Of a stretch of DNA of 64,000 bases, positions 50,650 to 59,677 are shown piece by piece (the first letter of the stretch is position 1; each line of letters opens with the position of its first letter). The DNA is taken from NCBI GenBank assembly GCA_029202445.1, contig CP119321.1:2666001-2730000 (forward strand). The letters run 5' to 3'. Below the pieces are notes generated by a model. The model saw only the letters and a program-made list of their open reading frames with translations, ran no database searches and was not told where the DNA came from. The translations under genes and the position numbers were made by a program. The stretch is from Candidatus Microbacterium phytovorans. Lineage in GTDB: Bacteria > Actinomycetota > Actinomycetes > Actinomycetales > Microbacteriaceae.

Positions 50650-52066
50650 GGTCAGGTACGTGCCGGCGGCGCGCGACGGCTGGCGGGCGGCGGTATCCCC
50701 GCGGGCGCTCGCCGTCCTCTCGCCTGCGGTCACTCCGCAGACCGCGGAGGCCGTGTGGCGCCGGCTCGACGGCGGTGGCATCGGTGCCCTCGTCGAGGCG
50801 CTGACCGGTGCCTTCGGCACGTCGCTGACGGCCATCCCGCCGTTCGCGCTCGTCGTCGTGGAGGACGAAGACGTGCGGATCGCCGTGCGCGGTCCGTTGG
50901 ATGTCGTCGTAGAGGGCGAAGCGGGAGCGGTCGAGGTATCGGGGCGCGGTGTCGCGACGTGGGCGGAGCGGCTCGTGTCGCGCCCGCATCGGGTCACGGT
51001 CGTCCCCGACGGTGAGCCGGGGTCGATCGACGAGGCCGACGCTCTCCCGCTCGCCTCGGGTGTCGTGCCCGTCTCGGGGATCGTGCTCATGCCTGGCGGT
51101 GTCGGCGTTGCGGTGGCCGCCGTGCCCGCTCCCGCGGCAGCGGTCGCGGCGCACCGCGGGGCTGCCTCGGCCGCTGAGGCCACGACGGGGTCGACCGGGG
51201 CCCGCGCGACGGGACCGGTGGAGACGGATGCCGACACCGCGGCCCCGGAGCCCCCGACCTCGGAGCCCGCGACGACGCACGGCCCCGATACGACCGGGTC
51301 GATCGAGGCCGCGGCGGGCGACACCTGGATCCCCGCGCTCACACAGGTGCCCCTCGACGAGGTGCCGCTCAACGAGGTGCCCCGCGCGAACGTACCGTCC
51401 GCGTCGGCCGATCCCGCGCCGGCCGACCCCGCGGCCGACCCCGCGCCTGCCGACGACAGCACGATCGCCACTCCCCGCACGGCGGCGGCCGCAGCCGCGG
51501 CCGCATCGCCGGACGCGGGCGGCGCATGGGCGGCCACGGTCGTCCGCGGGGCGGTGCCCGACACGAGCGCCGCGCCCGCCGGAGACCACGACGGCGCCAC
51601 GATCTCCGTGGCGGAAGCCCGGGCGATGCGCGGGCAGAGCGCAGGGAGCCAGGGCGGAACGGGGAGCCAGGGCGGAACGGCATCCCCGTTCGAGCCGGTC
51701 GCCGACGTCCCCTTGCGCCGGCCCGCGACCGGGCGCGTGCGACTGTCGTCAGGCCAGGTCGTGGAACTCGAGCGCCCCGTCGTCATCGGTCGTCGCCCCC
51801 GGTCACCGCGCGCCTCCGGGGCGGAACTGCCGACGCTCATCGCGGTCGAGAGCCCCGAGGGCGACATCTCCCGCAGCCACGTGGAGATCCGTGCCGAGGG
51901 AGAGCACGTGCTCGTGACCGACCTCGCCACCACCAACGGCACCGTGCTCCGCCGCGTCGGCCAAGACCCGGTGCGCCTGCACCCGAGCGAGCCCACGATG
52001 GTCGTCACCGGCGACGTGCTCGACCTCGGCGACGGCGTCACCGTGACCTTCGAGGACCTCCCGTGA
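50642..52066 (+). CDS. FHA-domain protein with long disordered linker
   Basis: A 474-residue protein. Residues 1-165 form an unrecognised globular part of mixed strands (PFALVVVEDEDVRIAVRGPLDVVVEG is split at residues 80-105). About 200 Ala/Pro/Asp/Thr-rich residues follow, with many Thr that could be phosphorylated, and a C-terminal FHA domain: VVIGRRPRSP (about 382), DISRSHVEIR (about 412), LATTNGTVLRR (about 431). It includes a short duplicated SQGGTGSQGGTAS motif. The layout resembles FhaA/GarA-type integrators. Start ATG at 50642 overlaps the phosphatase end by 8 nt, and its stop overlaps the kinase start. Probably a scaffold bound to the autophosphorylated kinase. Confidence 0.87.
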   Translation: MTEVRYVPAARDGWRAAVSPRALAVLSPAVTPQTAEAVWRRLDGGGIGALVEALTGAFGTSLTAIPPFALVVVEDEDVRIAVRGPLDVVVEGEAGAVEVSGRGVATWAERLVSRPHRVTVVPDGEPGSIDEADALPLASGVVPVSGIVLMPGGVGVAVAAVPAPAAAVAAHRGAASAAEATTGSTGARATGPVETDADTAAPEPPTSEPATTHGPDTTGSIEAAAGDTWIPALTQVPLDEVPLNEVPRANVPSASADPAPADPAADPAPADDSTIATPRTAAAAAAAASPDAGGAWAATVVRGAVPDTSAAPAGDHDGATISVAEARAMRGQSAGSQGGTGSQGGTASPFEPVADVPLRRPATGRVRLSSGQVVELERPVVIGRRPRSPRASGAELPTLIAVESPEGDISRSHVEIRAEGEHVLVTDLATTNGTVLRRVGQDPVRLHPSEPTMVVTGDVLDLGDGVTVTFEDLP

Positions 52067-53745
52067 GCTCGAAGCGCACCCCCGCGCCGCCGCCGCAGCT
52101 GCCGGGCTTCACCTTCCTCGACGTGCTCGGCTCCGGCGGCTTCGCCGACGTGTACCTGTTCGAGCAGCACCTTCCGCGCCGGAAGGTCGCCGTCAAGGTG
52201 CTGCTTCCCGAGAAGATGGCGGGCGCGTCCACCGAGCAGTTCACCGCCGAGGCGAACGTCATGGCGCTCCTGTCGACGCATCCGGCGATCGTCACGATCT
52301 ACCAGGCGGGAGTGTCGGAAGACCGCCGCCCCTACCTCGCGATGGAGTACTGCCCCAAACCGAACCTGCAGGTGCGCTCCCGGGCGTCGGCGCTGTCGGT
52401 GGCCGAGGCGCTGCGCATCGGCATCCAGGTCGCGGCGGCCGTCGAGACCGCGCACCGGGCCGGCATCCTGCACCGCGACATCAAACCCGCGAACATCCTC
52501 GTCACGGAGTACAACCGGCCGGCGCTCACCGACTTCGGCATCGCGACGACGGCCGGCAGTGCCGACCCCTCGTCGGGCATGTCGATCCCGTGGTCGCCGC
52601 CCGAGTCGTTCGCCGACGTGCCCGAGTTCGGCGTGCGGTCGGACGTCTGGGCGCTCGGGGCCACGGTGTTCACGCTCCTCGCGGGACGCTCGCCCTTCGA
52701 GGTGCCCGGAGCCCGCAACGGCGGCGCCGAACTCATCCAGCGGATCGAGCGCGACCCGCTGTCCCGTCTCGACCGGGCAGATGCCCCCGAGTCGTTGCAG
52801 CTCGTGCTGGAGCGGGCGATGTCGAAGCGTCCCGTCGACCGCTACGACACGGCGGTGGCATTCGCGCGGGCGCTGCAGCGCGTGCAGATCGAGCTCGCGC
52901 ACGCCGTGACCCCGATCGACATCCTCGACGACGCGCCGGATGCCGACGAGGAAGACGACGACGACGGCGAACTCACGCGGGTCCGCGGCATCGTCAGCAT
53001 CGACCCGCAGACCTCCCCGGCCGCCGGCCGCACGCGGGAGCGCCTCGTCGACGGGGCGCCGCTCCCGAGCACGACCACCTCGTCGGGCGCCGACGAGACC
53101 GTCGCCCGCGTCGCCGTGCCACGCTACGTCGAACCCCGCTACGCCGAACCCCGTTTTGCAGAACCTGAAGCGGCGCCGACGATCCAGCGCCCGTCGGTCC
53201 TCTCCGGCACGCCGATCTCCGCCCCTCCCGGTGGCCCGTCGATCGTCACCGGTCCGCCCGCCCCGGGCGGAGCGCCCGCGGGCGGCTTTGCCGCCGGGCC
53301 GGATGCCGTGGCATCCGGGGGTCCGACGCGTCCTCGCTCGCGGACGGGACTGTGGATCGGGCTCGCCGCGGGAGTGACGGCCGTGGTGGTGGTGGGTGCC
53401 GTGGCCGGCGCCAGCCTGCTCGCGCCGCAGCCGACGCCGTCGCCGACCGCACCGGTCGAAGTCGACCCGCAGGATCCCGTTAACGGATTCGTGCCGCCCG
53501 TCGCCGACCTCGCCGGTGAGGCCAAGGGGTCGAAGGTCGTCTTCACGTGGAGCAACCCCGATCCGGCCGACGGCGACACGTACGTCTGGTACCCGTACAC
53601 GCTCGACGGTGAGGGCGCGCAGGGGCTCGTCGACACGGAGACGGTGACGGTGCCGGTCGACGAGTCGGGGCGGACGTGCATCGCCGTGACGCTGCGGCGC
53701 GCCGATGGCGCCACCGGTAACGAGCAGCGCCACTGCACCCCCTGA
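52063..53745 (+). CDS. Membrane Ser/Thr protein kinase with FN3-like extracellular domain
   Basis: Hanks-type kinase of 560 residues. Gly-rich loop GSGGFADVYL (about 22), VAVKVL Lys (about 45), catalytic loop HRDIKPANIL (about 137), DFGIAT (about 158) and SIPWSPPE in place of the usual APE motif. After a 130-residue acidic and Pro/Thr-rich juxtamembrane segment comes one helix (about 426-450) and a C-terminal domain of about 85 residues with FN3-like strands (GSKVVFTWSNPDPADG; two Cys at the end). It has no PASTA repeats, so the input is not the usual muropeptide; an FN3-like sensor could touch the FN3-rich surface protein of the same operon. Last gene of the operon. Confidence 0.93.
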   Translation: MSSKRTPAPPPQLPGFTFLDVLGSGGFADVYLFEQHLPRRKVAVKVLLPEKMAGASTEQFTAEANVMALLSTHPAIVTIYQAGVSEDRRPYLAMEYCPKPNLQVRSRASALSVAEALRIGIQVAAAVETAHRAGILHRDIKPANILVTEYNRPALTDFGIATTAGSADPSSGMSIPWSPPESFADVPEFGVRSDVWALGATVFTLLAGRSPFEVPGARNGGAELIQRIERDPLSRLDRADAPESLQLVLERAMSKRPVDRYDTAVAFARALQRVQIELAHAVTPIDILDDAPDADEEDDDDGELTRVRGIVSIDPQTSPAAGRTRERLVDGAPLPSTTTSSGADETVARVAVPRYVEPRYAEPRFAEPEAAPTIQRPSVLSGTPISAPPGGPSIVTGPPAPGGAPAGGFAAGPDAVASGGPTRPRSRTGLWIGLAAGVTAVVVVGAVAGASLLAPQPTPSPTAPVEVDPQDPVNGFVPPVADLAGEAKGSKVVFTWSNPDPADGDTYVWYPYTLDGEGAQGLVDTETVTVPVDESGRTCIAVTLRRADGATGNEQRHCTP

Positions 53746-53811
53746 CCCGGTCCCTCCGGTGGCTGTGGCCACCAGCCGGCCCGGCGGGAAGCGGGGTCAG
53801 GCCCCGTCCGT

Positions 53812-53887
53812 GTTCCGCATACAGGGGATTTCGGCCGGATCGACCGTCGCCGGGCCGCTGAGGTCCGGTTTTGCCTGTACGCGGAAC
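53812..53887. repeat. Dispersed palindromic element, copy D (degenerate left arm)
   Basis: GTTCCGCATACAGG (53812-53825) pairs with CCTGTACGCGGAAC (53874-53887), one mismatch. The inner part of the left arm has decayed (GGGATTT instead of GCAAAACC). Confidence 0.8.
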
Positions 53888-53964
53888 GCGCGCGCCGGCG
53901 AATCCGAGGCGAAGGTGCGGCGGCCGCGCCGCGCCGGCGGGAGGCGGGGTCAGGCCCCGTCTGT

Positions 53965-54040
53965 GTTCCGCATACAGGCAAAACCGGCCGCATCGACCGC
54001 CGGCGGGCCGCTGAGGTGCGGTTTTGCCTGTACGCGGAAC
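53965..54040. repeat. Dispersed palindromic element, copy E
   Basis: Left arm 53965-53986 (GTTCCGCATACAGGCAAAAC and CG) pairs with 54019-54040 over 22 nt with one mismatch; loop 32 nt. Confidence 0.88.
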
Positions 54041-54094
54041 GCGCGCGGCGGCGAAGCGACGGTGGCCGTGCGGCGGTGGCGCAGCGCGCGGGCG

Positions 54095-55435
54095 TCAGCC
54101 GAGAAGCTCGAACGGGTGTGTCAGGCGCCACCAGGCGTCGGGGAGCGCGATGTCGTCGGAGAGCACCAGATCGGTCGTAGCGGTCTCGGTCCCCGCCGTC
54201 CACGTGAGGCTGCCGACCACCTCGCCAGCCCGACCGGTCGACAGCGGCCGCGTCACCATGTCGACCTCGATCGGGGTGTCCGACCAGGTGAAGACGGTCG
54301 CGTCGGATGCCATCAGCATCTCCGCCGACGCTCCCCACGCGGTCGTGTAATCTCCGACGGGGGTGCCCTCGCGCGCGACCTCGACGTCGTGGAAACCCGC
54401 CGAGAGCGAAGACACCAGCGCCTCGGCAGTGCTCGCGTTGTGCGTCTGCGACCCGGTGCCCAGCAGGACGCCCGTCACCGTCAGGGGGCGATCACGCCCG
54501 ATCCCGACCCGCGCGGTGAACAGCAGGTTGGCGCCGGACTCGTCGAGCGTGCCGGTCTTCACACCCACGAACGAGACGCCCGCCACGGAGTCGCCCCCGA
54601 CGAGCGTGTTGGCGTTGGAGCCGCTGAACCCGGGGACATCGAGGGACCGCTGGCCGACGATCTCGGCGATCGCGGGCTCCGCCATCGCGATCTCGGCGAG
54701 CGCGATGAGGTCGCGCGGTGTGCTCGTGTTGCGCGGGTCGATGCCCGACGGTTCGACCACGCGCGTGTCGTCGAGTCCGTGCTGTTCGAGCCACCGCTCG
54801 GTCGCCTCCGCGAACGACCACAGCGAGCCGTGCGCCCACACGGCGGCCGCTTCGGCGTAGTTGCTCGCCGAGACGATGAGCATCATCTGCAGCACGTCGC
54901 GCTGCGACATGGTGCTGCCGGGGCGCATGCGGGCCACGGTCGCGTTCTGCACGTAGTACTTGTCGTACAGCTTCTGCACGCCGTGGAACGTCAGCGTGGG
55001 GCCCGGATCGTCGGCGTCCTCGAGCGGGCGGGCGTCGAGCACGACGAGCGCCGTCACCAGCTTGGTGATGCTCGCCATCGGTCGCGGCTCGTCGAGGTCG
55101 GCCGCCTCCCAGATCCCGCTCGCCTCGGCGGGGAGGAACTCCTCACCGCCCGCGACGCTCACCGCCCAGCCGCCGGACCACGGGAGCTCCAGTTCGGCGG
55201 CGGCGGGCATGTCGACCGCCGGCACCCGAGTGGATGCCACGGGCAGCGCGATCGGGGTCGACAGCGCCCACACGGTGTAGCCGCCCACGAGCGCGACGAT
55301 CACGAGCGCGGCCACTCCCGCGGCGATCCAGCCACGCCGGCGTCGGCGTCGACGCTCGGGGCGCGCGCCGCCCCCGTCGGCCTCGGCGGCGGGCTCGCTC
55401 AGCAGGTCCGCGAAGTCGTCGAGTGCGTCGCGCAT
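54095..55435 (-). CDS. D-alanyl-D-alanine carboxypeptidase, PBP5/DacA type
   Basis: Penicillin-binding serine peptidase of 446 residues that removes terminal D-Ala from peptidoglycan stem peptides. An N-terminal cytoplasmic segment with an Arg run is followed by one membrane helix (about 34-58), then the S11 domain: SxxK as MASITKLV (about residue 120), SxN as VSASNYAEA (about 185) and KTG as VGVKTGTLDE (about 287). The remaining C-terminal 100 residues are a beta domain. N-terminal anchoring is the reverse of E. coli PBP5. Start is one nt behind the stop of the recombinase-like gene, so both are cotranscribed. Confidence 0.92.
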   Translation of the reverse strand: MRDALDDFADLLSEPAAEADGGGARPERRRRRRRGWIAAGVAALVIVALVGGYTVWALSTPIALPVASTRVPAVDMPAAAELELPWSGGWAVSVAGGEEFLPAEASGIWEAADLDEPRPMASITKLVTALVVLDARPLEDADDPGPTLTFHGVQKLYDKYYVQNATVARMRPGSTMSQRDVLQMMLIVSASNYAEAAAVWAHGSLWSFAEATERWLEQHGLDDTRVVEPSGIDPRNTSTPRDLIALAEIAMAEPAIAEIVGQRSLDVPGFSGSNANTLVGGDSVAGVSFVGVKTGTLDESGANLLFTARVGIGRDRPLTVTGVLLGTGSQTHNASTAEALVSSLSAGFHDVEVAREGTPVGDYTTAWGASAEMLMASDATVFTWSDTPIEVDMVTRPLSTGRAGEVVGSLTWTAGTETATTDLVLSDDIALPDAWWRLTHPFELLG

Positions 55436-55436
55436 G

Positions 55437-55853
55437 TCACTGCCGGCCGTGGCCCAGCACCTTCACGATGACGCCGCGCCGACGGAGCTCCGTGACGGTG
55501 CGGGTCTCTTCGTCGACGTCGCGCCCGAGGGCGTGCTTGTCGGCGACCACGACGACGTCGCCGGACTCCAGGCGGCCGAACAGGCGGGTGAGGCGCTCCG
55601 ACCAGCTTTCACCGGTTTCGGGCGCAGGATGCCGGAAGCCTTCGATGGGCACACCGAACTGGGCGAGGGCATCGCGCTGTGCGATGACGCTCGGGAGGTC
55701 GTCGCGGGCGACGACGAGACCGACCAGGCGCGACCCCGCGGGACGGGCGGCCCACCAGTCGGCGCCGGAGATGATGACGGGTACTGCTTCGGTGGTCGCG
55801 GGCAGCGACACCGACTCGGCGTAGTCGGCGGGGGCGCGGTCGGCGGTCGTCAT
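55437..55853 (-). CDS. Serine-recombinase-like small protein lacking the catalytic Ser
   Basis: A 138-residue protein resembling the N-terminal resolvase fold: VGLVVARDDLPSVIAQRDALAQFG lines up with the YARVSTxxQxxxxQxxAL stretch, and RLFGRLESGDVVVVADKHALGRDVDEETRTVTELRRRGVIVKVL with the LxxxGDxVxVxxLDRLxR helix. At the position of the nucleophilic Ser there is Asp, and there is no DNA-binding helix-turn-helix, so recombinase activity is not expected. It may be a domesticated regulator or structural relative. ATG with GAAAGGAG 6 nt upstream. Sits in an operon with the D,D-carboxypeptidase. Function unknown. Confidence 0.72.
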   Translation of the reverse strand: MTTADRAPADYAESVSLPATTEAVPVIISGADWWAARPAGSRLVGLVVARDDLPSVIAQRDALAQFGVPIEGFRHPAPETGESWSERLTRLFGRLESGDVVVVADKHALGRDVDEETRTVTELRRRGVIVKVLGHGRQ

Positions 55854-55921
55854 CGTCGCTCCTTTCGGCGGATGCTCCATCCTCGCAGGTCGGCGGTCGC
55901 GGCGGCTGCCGTCGATGCCGG

Positions 55922-57694
55922 TCAGTCCCCCTCGCGCAGCCGAAGCTCGATGCTGAGCTGGTCGGCGTCGAGCTGTGCGAGCGCGTGGCGGAGGGTGCGG
56001 GTGCTGAACGCGCCGCCGGAGCTGAGGGCCGTCAGGCGCTCGCGCATGACGTCGATCATCGCGAGCCGCAGTTCGAGCACGTCGGTCATCACGGCGCTCG
56101 TCTCTTCCGACGGCGTCTGCGTGTACCGGATGCCGACCTTGTCGAGGACGTCGGAGTGGAAGGGGGAGCCGTCGCGCCGGCGCAGCTCGTGACTCTGGAG
56201 CGCGTCGGCGGCGGCGTCCCGCAGCTCTTCGTCGATGCGCGCCTGCTCCCCGGCATCCACGCTGCCGTCGCCGGTCTTCTCCAGCTTTACGAGCCGGACG
56301 ACCCACGGCAGGGTGAAGCCCTGCAGCATGAGGCTGACGAGAGCGACGACGAAGGCGATGTAGACGAGCTCGGGCCGCGTCTCGACGCTCTGCGGGATCG
56401 TCTGGGCGGCGGCGAGGGTGACGACTCCCCGCATCCCCGCCCACACGATGATGGTGCCGTGCTTCCACCCGAGTGGCGACGCCTGGTAGTAGTCGAAGTC
56501 GGCGAGGGCGCGCGAGACCCGCTCGCGCATCGACGTGAGCCGCCGCTGCCGCGCCTCGGGGCTCGCGAGCCGTCGAGCCGCGCGCCCGCGCGTCCGGCCA
56601 CGCCCTCTCCCGGCGGAGGCGGGCGTGTCCGGCCATCCCGATGCCTCGATCTGGTCGAGCCGGGCGTCCATCGCCTCGAACTGCGAGCGGTTCATCCGTC
56701 GCGCGCGACCTCGTCCGACCCACAGCAGGAACGACACGTACGCGGTGCGCACGAGGAGCACGATCAGCAGCGCCGCCAGGGCGACCACGGTGGGCAGGGC
56801 GATGCCCTCGTGCCGGTTGATCACGTCGGTGACGATCTGCTTCAGCTCGAGGCCCATGATGAGGAAGATCCCGCCCTCGAGCACGAGTTCCACGGTGCGC
56901 CAGTTCACCTCGTCGGAGAGCCGCTGCTCGGGGGTGAACCACTTCTGCGCGCCCTGCCCGGCGACGATCCCCGCGACGACGGATGCCACGAGCCCCGACC
57001 CGCCGAGGTGCTCCGTCGGCAGGTACGCCAGGAACGGCACGGTGAATCCGATCGCGGTGCTGGCCGCCGACGTTCCCACCCACGACCGCAGGCGCATCGC
57101 GAGGACACCGATGAGGCCGCCGACGACGACGGCGACGACGACGCCCCACGCGAAGCTCCCGACCGCCGACCCCACCGAGAACGAGCCGGCGGCCACGGCG
57201 AGCAGGGCCGTCCGCAGCAGCACGAGCGCCGTCGCGTCGTTGAGGAGACTCTCACCCTCGAGCATCGTCGTCACCCGCGGCGAGATGCCGAGGCGCTTCG
57301 CGATGCCGGTGGCCACGGCATCCGTGGGGCTGAGGATCGCCCCGAGCGCGACGCCGAGGGCGAAGCCGACGCCGGGGAGCACCATCGAGAAGAACCAGCC
57401 GAGCACGAGGGCCGTGACGACGACGAGCACGATCGCGAGCCCCGCGATGGGGGTGAAGTCGCGGCGGAACTCGATCGCGGGAAGCCGCACCGCCGAGGCG
57501 TAGAGGAGCGGCGGGAGCACGCCCACGAGGATCAGTTCGGGGTCGATCTCGGGAACATCGACGAACGGCAGGAGGCCCACGCCGAGGCCGAGGGTGACGA
57601 GGAGCAGCGCGCCGGCGACGCCCAGCTTCTGGGCGAGGGCGGTCACGACGGCGACGGCGACCACGCCGACGAGGATGACGAGCAGCAACTCCAC
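55922..57694 (-). CDS. Na+/H+ antiporter, NhaP/CPA1 family
   Basis: Membrane antiporter of 590 residues with about twelve helices in the first 465. CPA1 core motifs are seen: LPPLLYASAVRLPAIEFRRDF (early ion-path region), GAILSPTDAVATGIAKRLG with the membrane Asp (about residue 124), LEGESLLNDATALVLLR (about 145-161) and WAGMRGVVTLAAAQTIP (about 418). A long Arg-rich cytoplasmic loop (about 335-390) and a C-terminal soluble tail of about 120 residues probably regulate it. GTG start at 57694 with TAGTCT 7 nt upstream. Roles in pH and sodium homeostasis are expected from the family. Confidence 0.92.
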   Translation of the reverse strand: MELLLVILVGVVAVAVVTALAQKLGVAGALLLVTLGLGVGLLPFVDVPEIDPELILVGVLPPLLYASAVRLPAIEFRRDFTPIAGLAIVLVVVTALVLGWFFSMVLPGVGFALGVALGAILSPTDAVATGIAKRLGISPRVTTMLEGESLLNDATALVLLRTALLAVAAGSFSVGSAVGSFAWGVVVAVVVGGLIGVLAMRLRSWVGTSAASTAIGFTVPFLAYLPTEHLGGSGLVASVVAGIVAGQGAQKWFTPEQRLSDEVNWRTVELVLEGGIFLIMGLELKQIVTDVINRHEGIALPTVVALAALLIVLLVRTAYVSFLLWVGRGRARRMNRSQFEAMDARLDQIEASGWPDTPASAGRGRGRTRGRAARRLASPEARQRRLTSMRERVSRALADFDYYQASPLGWKHGTIIVWAGMRGVVTLAAAQTIPQSVETRPELVYIAFVVALVSLMLQGFTLPWVVRLVKLEKTGDGSVDAGEQARIDEELRDAAADALQSHELRRRDGSPFHSDVLDKVGIRYTQTPSEETSAVMTDVLELRLAMIDVMRERLTALSSGGAFSTRTLRHALAQLDADQLSIELRLREGD

Positions 57695-57701
57695 GATCGT
57701 G

Positions 57702-57707
57702 AGACTA
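57702..57707 (-). promoter_or_regulatory. -10 box of leaderless antiporter promoter
   Basis: TAGTCT on the minus strand, 7-nt spacer, GTG at 57694, in the short gap behind the malate dehydrogenase gene. Confidence 0.5.
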
Positions 57708-57717
57708 CCGTCGGGGG

Positions 57718-58770
<1,053 letters not shown>

Positions 58771-58794
58771 TGCCCGCGGCGCCGGGGTGCGGGG

Positions 58795-58800
58795 TACGGT
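58795..58800 (+). promoter_or_regulatory. -10 box of leaderless metallopeptidase promoter
   Basis: TACGGT, 7-nt spacer, ATG at 58808. Only 24 nt separate it from the opposing mdh -10 box, so the two promoters must share -35 space. Confidence 0.5.
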
Positions 58801-58807
58801 GAACGGC

Positions 58808-59677
58808 ATGACCTTCAACAGCAACGCCCAGGTCGGTCAGACGACCGCTCGACGACGGGGTCGGGGCGCCGTGGTGGCCGGTGGGGCCGGTGTGGCGGGG
58901 CTGGGCGGGCTCGCCCTCCTGCTGCTGAGCCTGTTCACGGGCAACGACTTGACGGGACTGCTGGGCGGTCCCGGCGATTCCGCCCAGCCCGGCACCGAGA
59001 CGGTCATCGAGAACTGCGAGACCGGCGCGGATGCCAACGCGAACGACGACTGCCGCCTCGTGCTCGGCCAGCAGGCGCTCGACTCGTACTGGGAGGGACA
59101 GGTCGAGGGCTACCGCGCTCCGCAGCTCATCATCGTCGACCAGCAGACCTCCACCGCGTGCGGCACGGCGTCGAACGCGACCGGACCCTTCTACTGCCCG
59201 CCGGAGCAGACGATCTACGTCGACCCGACGTTCTTCGGCATCCTGCGCGACCAGTACGGCGCGCAGGCGGGGAGCCTCGCGCAGCTGTACGTGCTCGCCC
59301 ACGAGTACGGTCACCACATCCAGCAGCTCATCGGCGTGTTCGACCAGTACCCCGCCAACGGTTCGGGTCCGACGAGCAACGGCGTGCGCACCGAGCTGCA
59401 GGCCGACTGCTTCGCCGGCGCCTGGGTCGACGCGATGTCGAAGCAGAAGGATGCCAACGGCGTCCCCTACCTGAAGCCGCCGACCGACGCGGAGCTCCGC
59501 GACGCCCTGAACGCCGCCGCGACCGTCGGCGACGACCACATCCAGGAGCAGTCGACCGGGCGCGTGAACCCCGAGAGCTGGACCCACGGGTCGAGCGAGC
59601 AGCGCCAGCGCTGGTTCACGCGCGGCTACCAGGAGGGCCCCGAGCAGTGCGACACGTTCTCGGGGAACGACCTGTGA
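58808..59677 (+). CDS. YpfJ-family neutral zinc metallopeptidase, membrane-anchored
   Basis: A 289-residue protein: Arg-rich N-terminus, one helix (about 22-45), and an extracellular zinc peptidase domain. The HExxH motif is HEYGHH (about residues 167-172), preceded by LAQLYVLA, and the third ligand region ELQADCFAGAWV follows at about 200. Four Cys (CETG, DDCR, STACG, YCPP) may form disulfides. Matches the YpfJ/COG2321 family in length and motif order; physiological substrate unknown. ATG at 58808 is probably leaderless. Overlaps the peptidase gene behind it by 4 nt (GTGA). Confidence 0.9.
   Translation: MTFNSNAQVGQTTARRRGRGAVVAGGAGVAGLGGLALLLLSLFTGNDLTGLLGGPGDSAQPGTETVIENCETGADANANDDCRLVLGQQALDSYWEGQVEGYRAPQLIIVDQQTSTACGTASNATGPFYCPPEQTIYVDPTFFGILRDQYGAQAGSLAQLYVLAHEYGHHIQQLIGVFDQYPANGSGPTSNGVRTELQADCFAGAWVDAMSKQKDANGVPYLKPPTDAELRDALNAAATVGDDHIQEQSTGRVNPESWTHGSSEQRQRWFTRGYQEGPEQCDTFSGNDL

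Larger units (their letters stand above)
53782..54049 (+). repeat. 153-bp tandem duplication carrying palindromic elements D and E
   Basis: The segment beginning CGGCGGGAAGCGGGGTCAGG at 53782 recurs at 53935 with few changes (period 153), including the palindromic element and the flanking GCGGAACGCGCGC. The 53746-54094 gap between converging kinase and carboxypeptidase genes consists almost entirely of these two units; no gene is seen. Confidence 0.9.

Noticed and set aside
49522..53772. A 1,416-codon antisense frame across the FHA, PP2C and kinase genes
   Set aside because: Low-complexity composition and complete overlap with genes having intact catalytic motifs.
55437..55853. Mobile element resolvase
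   Set aside because: No catalytic Ser, no DNA-binding domain, no terminal repeats or transposase nearby.
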